Shown one piece after another: positions 16,807-24,956 of a DNA stretch of 64,000 nt (position 1 is its first letter; each line of letters opens with the position of its first letter). Below the pieces are notes generated by a model. It was not told the DNA's origin. It ran no database searches and saw only the letters and a list, made by a program, of their open reading frames with translations. The stretch lies in the NCBI RefSeq assembly GCF_000688475.1, contig NZ_JIAN01000005.1, forward strand, positions 1,116,001-1,180,000. Reading direction: 5' to 3'. The DNA comes from Cellulomonas sp. URHE0023 (lineage in GTDB: Bacteria > Actinomycetota > Actinomycetes > Actinomycetales > Cellulomonadaceae). The translations under genes were made by a program, and so were the position numbers.

Positions 16807-17673
16807 GTGGCCATCGAGCTGAGCACACCGCGTGAAGACGAGCTCGGCGACGTCGTACGGGTCCTTCGAGACTGGCAGAACGACGCCTCACCGATGCAGC
16901 TGCATCCTGGCGACCTGGGCTGGTACTGGCGGTTCGGTGCGGAGGCCGTGGCGGCGGCCGTTCGGACCTGGCGCCGGCGTGGACACATCGTGGCGATCGG
17001 GTTCCTCGATGGTCCCCGAACGTTGCGACTGACCGTCGCACCCCTCGTCTGGCGTGAGAAGGAGCTCGCCGGCCGGGTGCTCTCGGACCTGTCCGAGCCC
17101 CGACGTGGCGTCCTGCCCGCGGGAGGGGTTTCCGTCGAGTCCCCCAACGGCACCCGGCTGCAGGAGCTGCTGTCCGAGTCCGGATGGGGTCCCGGCGAGT
17201 CGTGGACGCCGCTTCGCCACGACCTCTCGACGGCGGTGCAGGACACGGGGGTGCGGACGGAGGTCGTCGGGTGGGGGCAGGAGCCCGAGTTCACAGCTGT
17301 CCACCGGTCCGCATGGGACAGGCCCGCGTTCACTGACGCGCTGTGGCGTGAGATGGCAGCCGGGTTGCCCTTCGCCGACGCCCGGTGCCTGCTCGCGCGT
17401 GATGAACACGGCGTTGCGGTGGCGGGCGTGACGGTGTGGTCCGCCGGCCCGGGGAGGCCCGGTCTGGTCGAGCCTCTGGGCGTCCACGCCGAGCATCGTG
17501 GGCGCGGCTACGGCCGGATGGTGGGCGTGGCCGCCGCGGCCGAGCTCAAGAAGCTCGGGTCGTCGTGCGCACTGGTCTGCACGCCGAGCGCACGTGCGTC
17601 CGCCGTCGCCACCTACGAGTCGGCCGGCTTCCAGCGGCTACCTGTACGGCTGGACAGGTCCCGGACCGGTTGA
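16807..17673 (+). CDS. GNAT-family acetyltransferase
   Basis: 288 residues from GTG 16807; GTGs at 16771 and 16795 are possible alternatives and none has a good ribosome site. The N-terminal part (about 1-130) is a degenerate GNAT half with 'LHPGDLGWYWRFG'. The C-terminal half has a usable acetyl-CoA site, 'EPLGVHAEHRGRGYGRMVGV', followed by 'ATYESAGFQRLP'. Tandem GNAT proteins of this form are common in actinobacteria. Substrate unknown. Confidence 0.7.
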   Translation: MAIELSTPREDELGDVVRVLRDWQNDASPMQLHPGDLGWYWRFGAEAVAAAVRTWRRRGHIVAIGFLDGPRTLRLTVAPLVWREKELAGRVLSDLSEPRRGVLPAGGVSVESPNGTRLQELLSESGWGPGESWTPLRHDLSTAVQDTGVRTEVVGWGQEPEFTAVHRSAWDRPAFTDALWREMAAGLPFADARCLLARDEHGVAVAGVTVWSAGPGRPGLVEPLGVHAEHRGRGYGRMVGVAAAAELKKLGSSCALVCTPSARASAVATYESAGFQRLPVRLDRSRTG

Positions 17674-17708
17674 CCTTCAGCACGAGGCCGCCGGTACGGC
17701 CGTACCCG

Positions 17709-18530
17709 TCAGGCCGTCGCCTGGCGGTCCCTCGTGCGAGCGAGGTGCTGCCGTTGCCCTTCGTGCGCATCGGCCACCCACTCCCAGCCGGCCTTGGCGG
17801 ACGGGCCGATCCGCGGGTCGTCCGGGGTGCGGCCGTCGCGCAGGGCGTGCAGGTAGGCCCGGTCCTGGTCGATCCGTGCCCGGAGCTCGTCGGCGTCTCC
17901 GACGGAGCCGTGCCCGGGGACGAGGACCTCGACGCCCGTGGCCGCGGCCTCGATGAGCTGCAGCGCGGCGAGGTAGTCCCCGATCGGGTCCTCGGCGGCG
18001 AAGCTGAGCATGGGGACGAGCACGTCCGAGAGCATGTCGCCGCCGACGAGCACGCCGCGCTCCTCGATCAACAGCGCCGCATGACCCGGCGCATGCGCCG
18101 AGTGCTCGATGACCCGGACCACAGGACCGTGCCACGGAATCCGCGAGGCCCCCGCGGGCAGGCCGGTGATGCGGCCGAAGACGTCGTCCAGCGGCACCTG
18201 CCCCGCGATGTCCTCGGGCAGCATCGCTGCGACGTCGGCCTCCCAGCCCGGGTCCGACAGCTTGGCCTGGATCAGCGCCGCGCAGCGCGCCGTGCCGTAC
18301 CGGGGTGCGGCACCGAACGCGGCGTGCCAGAGCAGGTGGTCCCAGTGCGGATGCGTCGAGAAACCCGCGGCCACCGGCCTGTCCAGGTCGGCCGAGATGC
18401 CGGCGAGCTCGTCGCTGAGCACACCCGGGTCGACCAGCAGGGCGCCTGAGTCGCCGTGCACGACGACGGCATTGCTCTGCAGGAACTCGCTCTCGTGGAC
18501 GAGCACGCCTTCGGCGACCTGGGTGAGCAT
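17709..18530 (-). CDS. Metallo-beta-lactamase-fold hydrolase
   Basis: 273 residues from ATG 18530, which overlaps the previous stop by one base (TGATG). The zinc motif 'STHPHWDHLLW' carries H60, H62, D64 and H65. 'HSAHAPGHAALLIEERGVLV' holds the next His, 'GGDMLSD' the bridging Asp and 'VLVPGHGSV' the last His. The sequence therefore has a complete dinuclear metal site. It is cotranscribed with the reductase at 18530-19123 under the HxlR operator. Substrate unknown; antibiotic hydrolysis is not implied. Confidence 0.85.
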   Translation of the reverse strand: MLTQVAEGVLVHESEFLQSNAVVVHGDSGALLVDPGVLSDELAGISADLDRPVAAGFSTHPHWDHLLWHAAFGAAPRYGTARCAALIQAKLSDPGWEADVAAMLPEDIAGQVPLDDVFGRITGLPAGASRIPWHGPVVRVIEHSAHAPGHAALLIEERGVLVGGDMLSDVLVPMLSFAAEDPIGDYLAALQLIEAAATGVEVLVPGHGSVGDADELRARIDQDRAYLHALRDGRTPDDPRIGPSAKAGWEWVADAHEGQRQHLARTRDRQATA

Positions 18531-19123
18531 CAGCTGTCCTCTCTCTCGTCGCGGATGGAGTAGTGGCGGACCGTGACGCCCGAGTCGAACGACCGGTGCT
18601 CGAGCAGGTCGAGCCCGAGGGGCCGGTCGTAGTCGTCGAACAGCGGTCTGCCGAAGCCGAGGATCGCGGGATGGGTGGTGAGCAGCAGCTCGTCGAGGAG
18701 TCCCGCCCGGAGCAGCTGGGTGGCGAGCGTCGCGCCACCCACGCCGATGAAGCCGTCGGTCTCTGCCCGGAGCGTCGCGAGCTGTGCGATCGCGTCGTCC
18801 CCGGTGATGACCCGCGTGTTGTGGTCGGCAGCGTGCCGGGTGCGGGAGACGAGCACCTTGGGCTTGGCGGTCCAGATCTCGCCGTACTCGCGCAGCGCGT
18901 CCGGCAGGGAGGCGTCCTCGTGCGCGTGCGGCCAGAACTCCTCCATCGTCTCGTAGAAGACCCGGCCGTGGACGATCCGCGTGGCCGACTTTGCCCACGC
19001 GTTGAGCTCACGGTGCAGCTCCTCATCGATGCGCAGCCAGTCGCCGGCACCGTTGTCCCCGGGGACCTGCTCGATGCGCAGGTCGAGGGACACGTTCATC
19101 GCGTAGACGAAGCGGCCCATCAT
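18530..19123 (-). CDS. Dihydrofolate-reductase-family (RibD C-terminal) protein
   Basis: 197 residues from ATG 19123, or 19120 immediately after it; GAGAGGG precedes both. 'MNVSLDLRIEQV', 'RIVHGRVFYETMEEFWPH', 'VGGATLATQLLRAGLLDEL' and 'TTHPAILGFGRPLFDD' match the YyaP/RibD-C group of NADPH reductases. This family is common beside HxlR or MarR regulators. It is upstream of the metallo-hydrolase and coupled to it. A role in folate synthesis is unlikely. Confidence 0.85.
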   Translation of the reverse strand: MMGRFVYAMNVSLDLRIEQVPGDNGAGDWLRIDEELHRELNAWAKSATRIVHGRVFYETMEEFWPHAHEDASLPDALREYGEIWTAKPKVLVSRTRHAADHNTRVITGDDAIAQLATLRAETDGFIGVGGATLATQLLRAGLLDELLLTTHPAILGFGRPLFDDYDRPLGLDLLEHRSFDSGVTVRHYSIRDEREDS

Positions 19124-19137
19124 CGCCCTCTCTCGGT

Positions 19138-19166
19138 GATAGTGATTGCACTTTGCAACCACTATC
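19138..19166. promoter_or_regulatory. Near-perfect palindrome, probable HxlR operator
   Basis: Arms GATAGTGATTGCA and TGCAACCACTATC, with one mismatch and a 3-base centre, lie in the 75-bp region between the HxlR gene and the reductase operon. The position and AT-rich character fit a shared operator for both promoters. Confidence 0.7.
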
Positions 19167-19198
19167 ATCGAGGTGCTATCGAGTGTCAAGGAGGAGTC

Positions 19199-19702
19199 GT
19201 GGAACCACGATCCGGGTGTCCGATCAACGCCGCCGTCGAGGTCTTAGGAGATCGCTGGTCGTTGCTCGTGCTGCGCGACGTCGTCTTCGGCGACCGCCGC
19301 TACTTCCGGGCGCTGCTCACCGGCTCGATCGAGGGCATCGCGTCGAACATCCTCGCCGACCGCCTCGTGCGCCTCGTCGAGGCCGGGATCCTCACCCGGG
19401 GGACGGCCGCCCGGGGGCAGCGCGCTCGCTACAGCCTCACCGAGGCCGGCATCCAGACGCTCCCGGTCCTCTACGCCCTGGGCAACTGGGGCCTCGACTG
19501 GCGGCCCGGGAGCGCCGAGCTCCGCAGCCGGCAGGAGCTGATGCGGGAACAGGGTCCAGCGTTCGTCGACGAGCTCATGGACGAGCTCCGCGTCCGCCAC
19601 CTCGACGCCCCGCCGAAACCGCACGACGGACCGAGCCCGCTCGAGCGTCTCGACGCCGCCCGCGGCGGAAGTGACCAGGCCGGCACCACGGCTACGCCCT
19701 GA
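19199..19702 (+). CDS. HxlR-family transcriptional regulator
   Basis: 167 residues from GTG 19199, with AAGGAGG five bases upstream. 'CPINAAVEVLGDRWSLLVLR' and 'GIASNILADRLVRLVEAGIL' are the core HxlR winged helix. The N-terminal Cys (C7 in 'SGCPINAAVE') is the position used for redox or electrophile sensing in several HxlR proteins. The C-terminal tail (about 115-167) is rich in Pro and charged residues. Divergent from the reductase/metallo-hydrolase pair, which it most likely controls. Confidence 0.85.
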   Translation: MEPRSGCPINAAVEVLGDRWSLLVLRDVVFGDRRYFRALLTGSIEGIASNILADRLVRLVEAGILTRGTAARGQRARYSLTEAGIQTLPVLYALGNWGLDWRPGSAELRSRQELMREQGPAFVDELMDELRVRHLDAPPKPHDGPSPLERLDAARGGSDQAGTTATP

Positions 19703-19890
19703 CGATCCACACCATCTGGAGCATGACCGCCCACAGGCTCGCGGTCGGCCCAGCACGTGGGCCGGTGCGATGCCCGAGCAGGCTCGCCGCATCCCCATCC
19801 GGACCGCGACTCCTCACAGGTCCGGGTCGAGTGCCGATAGGCGTACAGACACGTACGGGCACACCCGTGCACCCATCCCTGGAGAACCCC

Positions 19891-21495
19891 GTGACCACTG
19901 AGCTCGTGGTGTGCGCGGAGTTCGACGTGTTCGACGAGCTCGCCGACCTTGCGCACTTCGAGGCGCTCCACGGGGACCCCGCGGGCGCACTCCTGCTGTG
20001 CGACGTGGCGTTGGCGGTCACCCGGGGCGTCGGTGCAGCCGGGCTGCAGACCACCCGCTACCTCGAGTTCACGCGCAGCCGGATCCTGGGCGAGCTCGGA
20101 CGCGCGGCCGAGGCGCTCGAGAGCGCGGAGCGTCTCTACGCGATGTGTGCCGACGACCTGCGCCCGTACTGGCGCGCGAAGGCGCTGGCCATGCAGGCGA
20201 ACGCCGCGGTCGCCTCGTCCGACGTGAACCGCGCGGTGGAGCTGCTCGGTGAGGCGTGGGTGCTCGTCGGCACCGTCGACGGGGCCTCCTACAACCAGGT
20301 CTCCGCGGCAGCGATCATCGCGAACACGCTCGCGCAGGTCGAGCTCTTCGAGAACGCCGACGAGCTGCTGCGGCACGTGCACCGGCTCTTCGGCCCCGAG
20401 CTCGCGTCGCAGGTCGTGGTCGACGCGCTGCGCTTCCTCGCCGAGTGGTCCCTGCGGCTGCTCGTCATGGGGGCCAACAAGGAGGCCGGTGAGCGCCTTG
20501 TGGAGCTGGCCTCGCGCGCCGCGCTCTTCCGTCGGCTGATGGACGGCTCCACGACCGACCGCAACTCCCACTTCGCGGACGTCGCGGAGGCGTTCGCCCT
20601 CAGCGGCCTGGGCGACACGGTCGGTGCGCGGGTGGTTCTCGAGCGGATCTGGCGAGGGCCCGGGATCGACCCCAGGCGCATCGAGTGGCTCATGATGGTC
20701 TGCGCGTACGGGTACGTGCTGCTCCGCGAGGGCCGGTACGACGAGGCCGAGGTGGAGTTCCAGCGCGTACGCGCCCAGGCGATCGAGTCACGCAGGGACC
20801 TCTGGCTGCAGACCGCCGACGCCGTCCTCGTGATGCTGGACCGCCTCCGGTTCGGGAAGCACCCGGCGCTCGCGCGGTTCGAGGACATGTTCCGACGCGT
20901 GGCGCGACAGCTCTGGGCCGAGAGGCAGGGCAGGTTCCTGGCGGTGCGGCGGCAGATGCGCATCCAGGAGCTCGTCGCGCAGTCGGAGCGCGCTGCCGTG
21001 CTGTCCACGCTCGACCCGCTCACCGGGGTCGGCAACCGACGCGCGATCCAGAACCTCATCGGCCGCTCCCGCGGGCCGCTCAGTGCCGTGTTCGTCGACG
21101 TCGACCTGTTCAAGGAAGTGAACGACGAGCACTCGCACGTGGTGGGGGACGACGTCCTGGTGCGGCTCGCGCGGCTGCTCGGCCGGCAGGTGCGAGGAGG
21201 CGACCTGCTGGCCCGGTTCGGCGGTGACGAGTTCATCGTCATCCTGGGCGGCGACGGGCTCGACCTCGAGTCGTCGGCCAGGGTCGCCAGCGGAGCGGAG
21301 CTCGTCGCGGAGCGGATCCTCGACGAGGTCCGAGCCGAGGACTGGTCCAGCTACGCGCCCGGGCTCGAGATCACCGTGTCCCTCGGGGTGGCCCACGTCG
21401 AGGACCCGCGGACGCTGCTCGACGTGGCGAGCAGGGCACTGCGTCAGGCCAAGCACACGGGACGTGACCGCGTCTCGGTCTCGCAGGCGGCCTGA
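19891..21495 (+). CDS. Cytoplasmic diguanylate cyclase with TPR-like sensor region
   Basis: 534 residues from GTG 19891, GGAG seven bases before it. Residues about 1-350 are helical repeats of TPR type ('EALHGDPAGALLLCDVALAV', 'GRYDEAEVEFQRVRAQ'), with no membrane segment. The GGDEF domain occupies about 370-534. The active-site motif GGDEF is at 444-448, and an inhibitory RxxD site (R435-D438) is present five residues before it. It should be an active, product-inhibited cyclic-di-GMP synthase. There is no EAL domain. The TPR region may sense a protein partner. Confidence 0.9.
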   Translation: MTTELVVCAEFDVFDELADLAHFEALHGDPAGALLLCDVALAVTRGVGAAGLQTTRYLEFTRSRILGELGRAAEALESAERLYAMCADDLRPYWRAKALAMQANAAVASSDVNRAVELLGEAWVLVGTVDGASYNQVSAAAIIANTLAQVELFENADELLRHVHRLFGPELASQVVVDALRFLAEWSLRLLVMGANKEAGERLVELASRAALFRRLMDGSTTDRNSHFADVAEAFALSGLGDTVGARVVLERIWRGPGIDPRRIEWLMMVCAYGYVLLREGRYDEAEVEFQRVRAQAIESRRDLWLQTADAVLVMLDRLRFGKHPALARFEDMFRRVARQLWAERQGRFLAVRRQMRIQELVAQSERAAVLSTLDPLTGVGNRRAIQNLIGRSRGPLSAVFVDVDLFKEVNDEHSHVVGDDVLVRLARLLGRQVRGGDLLARFGGDEFIVILGGDGLDLESSARVASGAELVAERILDEVRAEDWSSYAPGLEITVSLGVAHVEDPRTLLDVASRALRQAKHTGRDRVSVSQAA

Positions 21496-21609
21496 CCTCG
21501 ACCCTGTGGAACGGCCGCCCTGTCTTACCGCCGGTCGGGCGATGGAGCCGACGCCGCCCACCTCGAGGGTCCCGTCGGAACCCGTGCCGGCACCGCGTAC
21601 TGTTCCCGG

Positions 21610-22160
21610 GTGACGCTGGAACGCCGGACCGCACGCCTGCTGATGCGCGGGTGGACGGAAGCCGATCTGCAGCCGTTCGCCGCCATGAACGCCGACCCCG
21701 AGGTGATGAGGTATTTCCCGTCCACGCTCACGCGGGAAGCCAGCGACGCTCTCGCGGCACGTGCGCAGGCCGAGCTGGTGGAGAACGGGTGGGGCCGGTG
21801 GGCACTGGAGTCGACGGGCGTTTCGCCGGCTTCACGGGGCTTGCTCGACCCGCGTGGAACCCGGCGCTCGTCGAGGTGGGTTGGCGGCTCCCGCGATGGG
21901 CCTGGGGGCACGGCTATGCGACAGAAGCGGCGCGCGAGGCACTGGCCGTCGGCTTCGACGAGATCGGCCTGTCGGAGATCGTCTCGTTCACCGCGGTTGC
22001 CAACGAGCGGTCCCAGGCCGTGATGCGTCGGCTGGGCATGACGCGTGACCCGGCCGACGACTTCGACTACCCGACGATCGCCGAAGGCCACCCTCTGCGG
22101 CGAAGCGTCCTCTTTCGCATCGGTGCAGAGCACGTCGGCCGGGCGGGCGAGCTGAACTGA
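21610..22160 (+). pseudogene. GNAT acetyltransferase split by a one-base frameshift
   Basis: The first part runs from GTG 21610 in one frame: 'TARLLMRGWTEADLQPFAAM' to 'ENGWGRWALE'. The rest continues in a different frame: 'FAGFTGLARPAWNPALVEVG', 'WAWGHGYATEAAREALAVGF' and 'RRLGMTRDPADDFDYP', to the stop at 22160. The shift falls at about 21808-21827; adding one C to the GGGC run at 21816-21822 would join them. Joined, it is a complete RimJ/RimL-like acetyltransferase of about 184 residues. As read, it is not functional, unless the base is a sequencing error. Confidence 0.7.
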
Positions 22161-22169
22161 CCCCGACCG

Positions 22170-22460
22170 TCACCGGTCGTGGAGGGCGGTCGGTGGTGCT
22201 TCGCGGTGTCGTTCGTCGTACTGCCGGACGTGCTGACACGCAGAACCGATCAGGCTCCACTGGGCACACATGCTGGCGGTTATCGCTACGGCGCCCCACC
22301 ACGCTCCGTGGTCGCCGTACGCGACCGACTCGAACGTCGCGAGCGCGATGAAGGATGACGCGACGGCGACGAAGACCACCTTCGCGCGTCGCGGACTGCT
22401 CGCCATCCAGCGCTGGTAGCGCGTCGGAGGGAAATCACGGTCTGCGGTCACGAAGGTCAT
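22170..22460 (-). CDS. Small predicted membrane protein
   Basis: 96 residues from ATG 22460. Two hydrophobic segments, about 25-45 ('VVFVAVASSFIALATF') and 50-70 ('AWWGAVAITASMCAQWSLIG'), are separated by a short loop. The ends are charged. No homologue is recognised and the ribosome site is weak, so coding status is moderate. It is convergent with the frameshifted acetyltransferase and divergent from the VOC gene. Confidence 0.5.
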   Translation of the reverse strand: MTFVTADRDFPPTRYQRWMASSPRRAKVVFVAVASSFIALATFESVAYGDHGAWWGAVAITASMCAQWSLIGSACQHVRQYDERHREAPPTALHDR

Positions 22461-22559
22461 CGTCGCGCGGCATCCGGGAGCACGCACCCAGACGGGTTCG
22501 CCTGGAGATCACGACGTCGCCGGCGTGCCCGAGATCGGCGCGCCGCCTAGCGTGGGGAC

Positions 22560-23294
22560 GTGCCCTGCCGACTGGTGGCCCTCGATGTGGACGCCCGTGA
22601 TCCCGAAGCTCTGGCGGGTTTCTGGGGCGGTGTCCTGGCGCGCGAGCCCCGCAACGACTCCGAGGGTGGCGCACTGCTCCCCGGCTCACAGACCCAGCTG
22701 GGCCTGCGGTTCGTGCCGAACCCGACCGAGAAGGCGGGTCGCAACCGGATGCACCTCCACCTCACCAGCGAGAGCCCAGGCGACCAGGAGCGCACCGTCG
22801 AGGCGGCGCTCGGGCTCGGCGCGCACCACCTCGACGTCGGACAGCGTCCCGACGAAGGACACGTGGTGCTGGCCGATCCGGAGGGCAACGAGTACTGCGT
22901 GATCGAGCCCGGGAACGCCTACCTCGCCGGCTGCGGCCCGCTCGGCGAGCTCACGTGCGACGGCACACGGGACGTCGGCGCGTTCTGGGCCGAGGCGCTG
23001 GGGTGGCCGGTGGTCTGGGACGAGGGCCAACAGGTCGCGATCCAGTCGCCGCAGGGAGGCACCAAGCTCTCCTGGGACGCATGGGACGATCCCGCTCCGG
23101 CCCAGGCGAGCAGGGACCGGCTGCGGTTCGAGGTCGTCGTGACCACCGGCGACCTGTCCGACGAGATCGAGCGGCTGGTCTCGCTCGGTGCCGCACGCCT
23201 CGACGGTCCGAACGACCACGGTGTGACGCTGGCCGACCCCGACGGGAACCCGTTCCACCTGCGTGCTGGTGCGGTCACCGACCCTCACGTATGA
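22560..23294 (+). CDS. Two-domain VOC (glyoxalase-like) protein
   Basis: 244 residues from GTG 22560. There are two vicinal-oxygen-chelate domains in tandem. The first (about 1-120) ends with 'VVLADPEGNEYCVIEPG', the second (about 125-240) with 'VTLADPDGNPFHLRAG'. Each of these 'ADPxGN' endings is typical of glyoxalase-like domains. The repeated layout is normal for this family. Reaction and substrate are not known; possible ring-cleavage or resistance roles are only family options. Confidence 0.75.
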   Translation: MPCRLVALDVDARDPEALAGFWGGVLAREPRNDSEGGALLPGSQTQLGLRFVPNPTEKAGRNRMHLHLTSESPGDQERTVEAALGLGAHHLDVGQRPDEGHVVLADPEGNEYCVIEPGNAYLAGCGPLGELTCDGTRDVGAFWAEALGWPVVWDEGQQVAIQSPQGGTKLSWDAWDDPAPAQASRDRLRFEVVVTTGDLSDEIERLVSLGAARLDGPNDHGVTLADPDGNPFHLRAGAVTDPHV

Positions 23295-23331
23295 GATCCG
23301 TGCAGCGGCGTTGCCCGGCGGCAGGTACCCG

Positions 23332-24753
23332 TCACGGTTGCGGTGCTTTCCGCCGAGGCAGGAGCAGCGCCAGCACAGCGGCGAGGGCTGTGAACCCGGT
23401 GGCCCACCAGAACGCGACGTCGAACGCACCGGCAAGGTCGTGCAGGCTCGCGGACCCGGCGACGGAGCTCACGAGGATCACCGCGAGCACCGCGGTGCCG
23501 AACGAGCCCCCGATCTGCTGGGCGACGCGCGTGATGATGCTGGCGTGCGGCACCTCGTCGCGCTCGAGACCCAGGAACGCGCCGGTCATGAGCGGGATGA
23601 TCACAGCACCCAGCCCGAAGCCGCGCACGAGCAGCATCGCCATGAGGAACCAGGTGCTGGTGCGCTCGCTCGACAGGGCGAAGGGGACGGTCGCGATCGT
23701 CAGGACGGTGAACCCGGTGACGGCGACCCAGCGCCCGCCGATCGAGTCGGTCAGCCGTCCGGCGACGGTGCGGGAGGCCAGGGCTCCGATGCCCTGCGGG
23801 ACGAGCAGCAGGCCGGCCCCCAGGGCGTCCTCCCCGCGCACCTGCTGCCAGTACAAGGGGAGCAGGAGCATGGCGCCGTAGAGGGCGAGACCGGTGAGGA
23901 ACAGCAGCGTCGTCGACATGGCCAGGGCGCGGTGCCGCAGCAGCCGGATGTCGATCAGAGCCTGCGGTCCGCGTCGCAGCGCCCACCAGGTGAAGCCGCC
24001 CAGGAGTGCCAGGCCAACGAGCAGCGGTGCGAGGACTCGAGGGTGCCCGAACCCGCCGACGACACCCACCTGGCTCAGGCCGTAGATGACGCCCACCATG
24101 CCGGGCGAGGCGAGCAGGAGCCCGACGGCGTCGAGGGGCACCCGCCGCCCGGGCATGTCGGCGGGAAGAAGGCGCACAGCGAGGACGAGTCCGACGATCC
24201 CGAGCGGCAGGTTGATCAGGAACAGCCACTGCCACGACAGGACGTTCAGGATCAGGCCGCCGAGCACCGGGCCGAGGATCGGTCCCAGCGCGGCGGGCAG
24301 GCTGACGGTGGCCATGAGACGTCCGGTGTTCCGGCCCCGGGCCGCCTGCATGAGGATGGTCGTCATCAGCGGCATGAGGATGCCGCCGCCGAGCCCCTGG
24401 ACGGCCCGGAACGCGATCAGGCTCTCGGCGTTCCAGGCGGTCGCGCAGAGCGTCGACCCCAGGACGAACGTGGTCAGCGCGAGGATCCACAGGCGCTTGC
24501 TGCCGAGCCGGGCCTGCGCCCAGCCGGTCAACGGGATCGTGACGAACATCGCGAGCAGGTAGGCGGTGCTGAACCACTGGATCGTCGAGACCGACGCGTC
24601 CAGCGAGGCGCCCAGCTCGTGGAGGCCGACGCTCACGATCGTGGTGTCGAGGATGACGGCGATCCCGCCGACGATGAGCGCGGTCGCGAGCCGCTTGAGC
24701 TGCGGGTCGATCTCCGGCTCGGTACGGCTGGGTGAGGCGGTGTCCTGGGCCAT
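23332..24753 (-). CDS. DHA2-type MFS drug efflux transporter
   Basis: 473 residues from ATG 24753, GGAG nine bases upstream. About 14 membrane helices, as in EmrB/QacA. Motif A between helices 2 and 3 is 'GWAQARLGSKRLWI'; motif C-like 'LPAALGPILGPVLGGLIL' is in helix 5, and the helix 1 acid is in 'ILDTTIVSVGL'. Such proteins use the proton gradient to export hydrophobic or cationic compounds. The start lies beside the two inverted repeats at 24768-24834 and the remains of a divergent TetR gene. Confidence 0.85.
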   Translation of the reverse strand: MAQDTASPSRTEPEIDPQLKRLATALIVGGIAVILDTTIVSVGLHELGASLDASVSTIQWFSTAYLLAMFVTIPLTGWAQARLGSKRLWILALTTFVLGSTLCATAWNAESLIAFRAVQGLGGGILMPLMTTILMQAARGRNTGRLMATVSLPAALGPILGPVLGGLILNVLSWQWLFLINLPLGIVGLVLAVRLLPADMPGRRVPLDAVGLLLASPGMVGVIYGLSQVGVVGGFGHPRVLAPLLVGLALLGGFTWWALRRGPQALIDIRLLRHRALAMSTTLLFLTGLALYGAMLLLPLYWQQVRGEDALGAGLLLVPQGIGALASRTVAGRLTDSIGGRWVAVTGFTVLTIATVPFALSSERTSTWFLMAMLLVRGFGLGAVIIPLMTGAFLGLERDEVPHASIITRVAQQIGGSFGTAVLAVILVSSVAGSASLHDLAGAFDVAFWWATGFTALAAVLALLLPRRKAPQP

Positions 24754-24767
24754 CGTCGGTGCTCCAA

Positions 24768-24791
24768 ATAAGATGCGGGGCTGTCTCTTAT
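24768..24791. promoter_or_regulatory. Operator-like inverted repeat next to the MFS start
   Basis: ATAAGA and TCTTAT arms separated by 12 bases, 14 bases from the MFS ATG. AATAAGATGCG at 24767-24777 is repeated exactly at 24812-24822. This suggests two binding positions for one TetR-type repressor. Confidence 0.45.
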
Positions 24792-24814
24792 CCGCACCGT
24801 ACCGTCGTCGTAAT

Positions 24815-24834
24815 AAGATGCGCAAGTGCATCTT
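24815..24834. promoter_or_regulatory. Second operator-like inverted repeat, over the TetR remnant start
   Basis: AAGATGC and GCATCTT arms with a 6-base centre, overlapping the GTG of the remnant at 24826. 16 of 20 bases match the repeat at 47143-47162, which overlaps the start of an intact TetR gene. Confidence 0.5.
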
Positions 24835-24886
24835 GTGACCTCGCCGCCAGGCGACGACGACGTGGCGCTGCGCTCGAGGACGCGCA
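24826..24886 (+). pseudogene. Remnant of a divergent TetR-family regulator gene
   Basis: The start 'MHL' and, after a frame change, 'RRRRGAALEDA' resemble the first 20 residues of the intact TetR at 47154 ('MHLDTVAPASRRRGAALEDA'). The resemblance continues in the DNA: CGCTCGAGGACGCG is shared. After about 24886 the match stops and the DNA runs into the end of the ABC operon with no helix-turn-helix. So only about 20 codons of the old regulator are left, and they are frameshifted. This explains an MFS gene with an operator but no adjacent repressor. Confidence 0.65.
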
Positions 24887-24909
24887 CAGGCCGGTACGAC
24901 GCGATCAGC

Positions 24910-24929
24910 GCCCGGCGTCTACGCCGGGC
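24910..24929 (-). terminator. Stem-loop after the ABC/FtsX operon
   Basis: Eight-base arms GCCCGGCG and CGCCGGGC with a TCTA loop lie 28-47 bases past the stop of the last permease gene. No U tract. The fit with the operon end supports a terminator. Confidence 0.5.
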
Positions 24930-24956
24930 TGCCGGGTGCGGCCGGGTCGGACGGGC

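Noticed and set aside
17693..17706. Palindrome GGTACGGCCGTACC between convergent genes
   Set aside because: Short and without a loop; no promoter is near, so an operator is unlikely.
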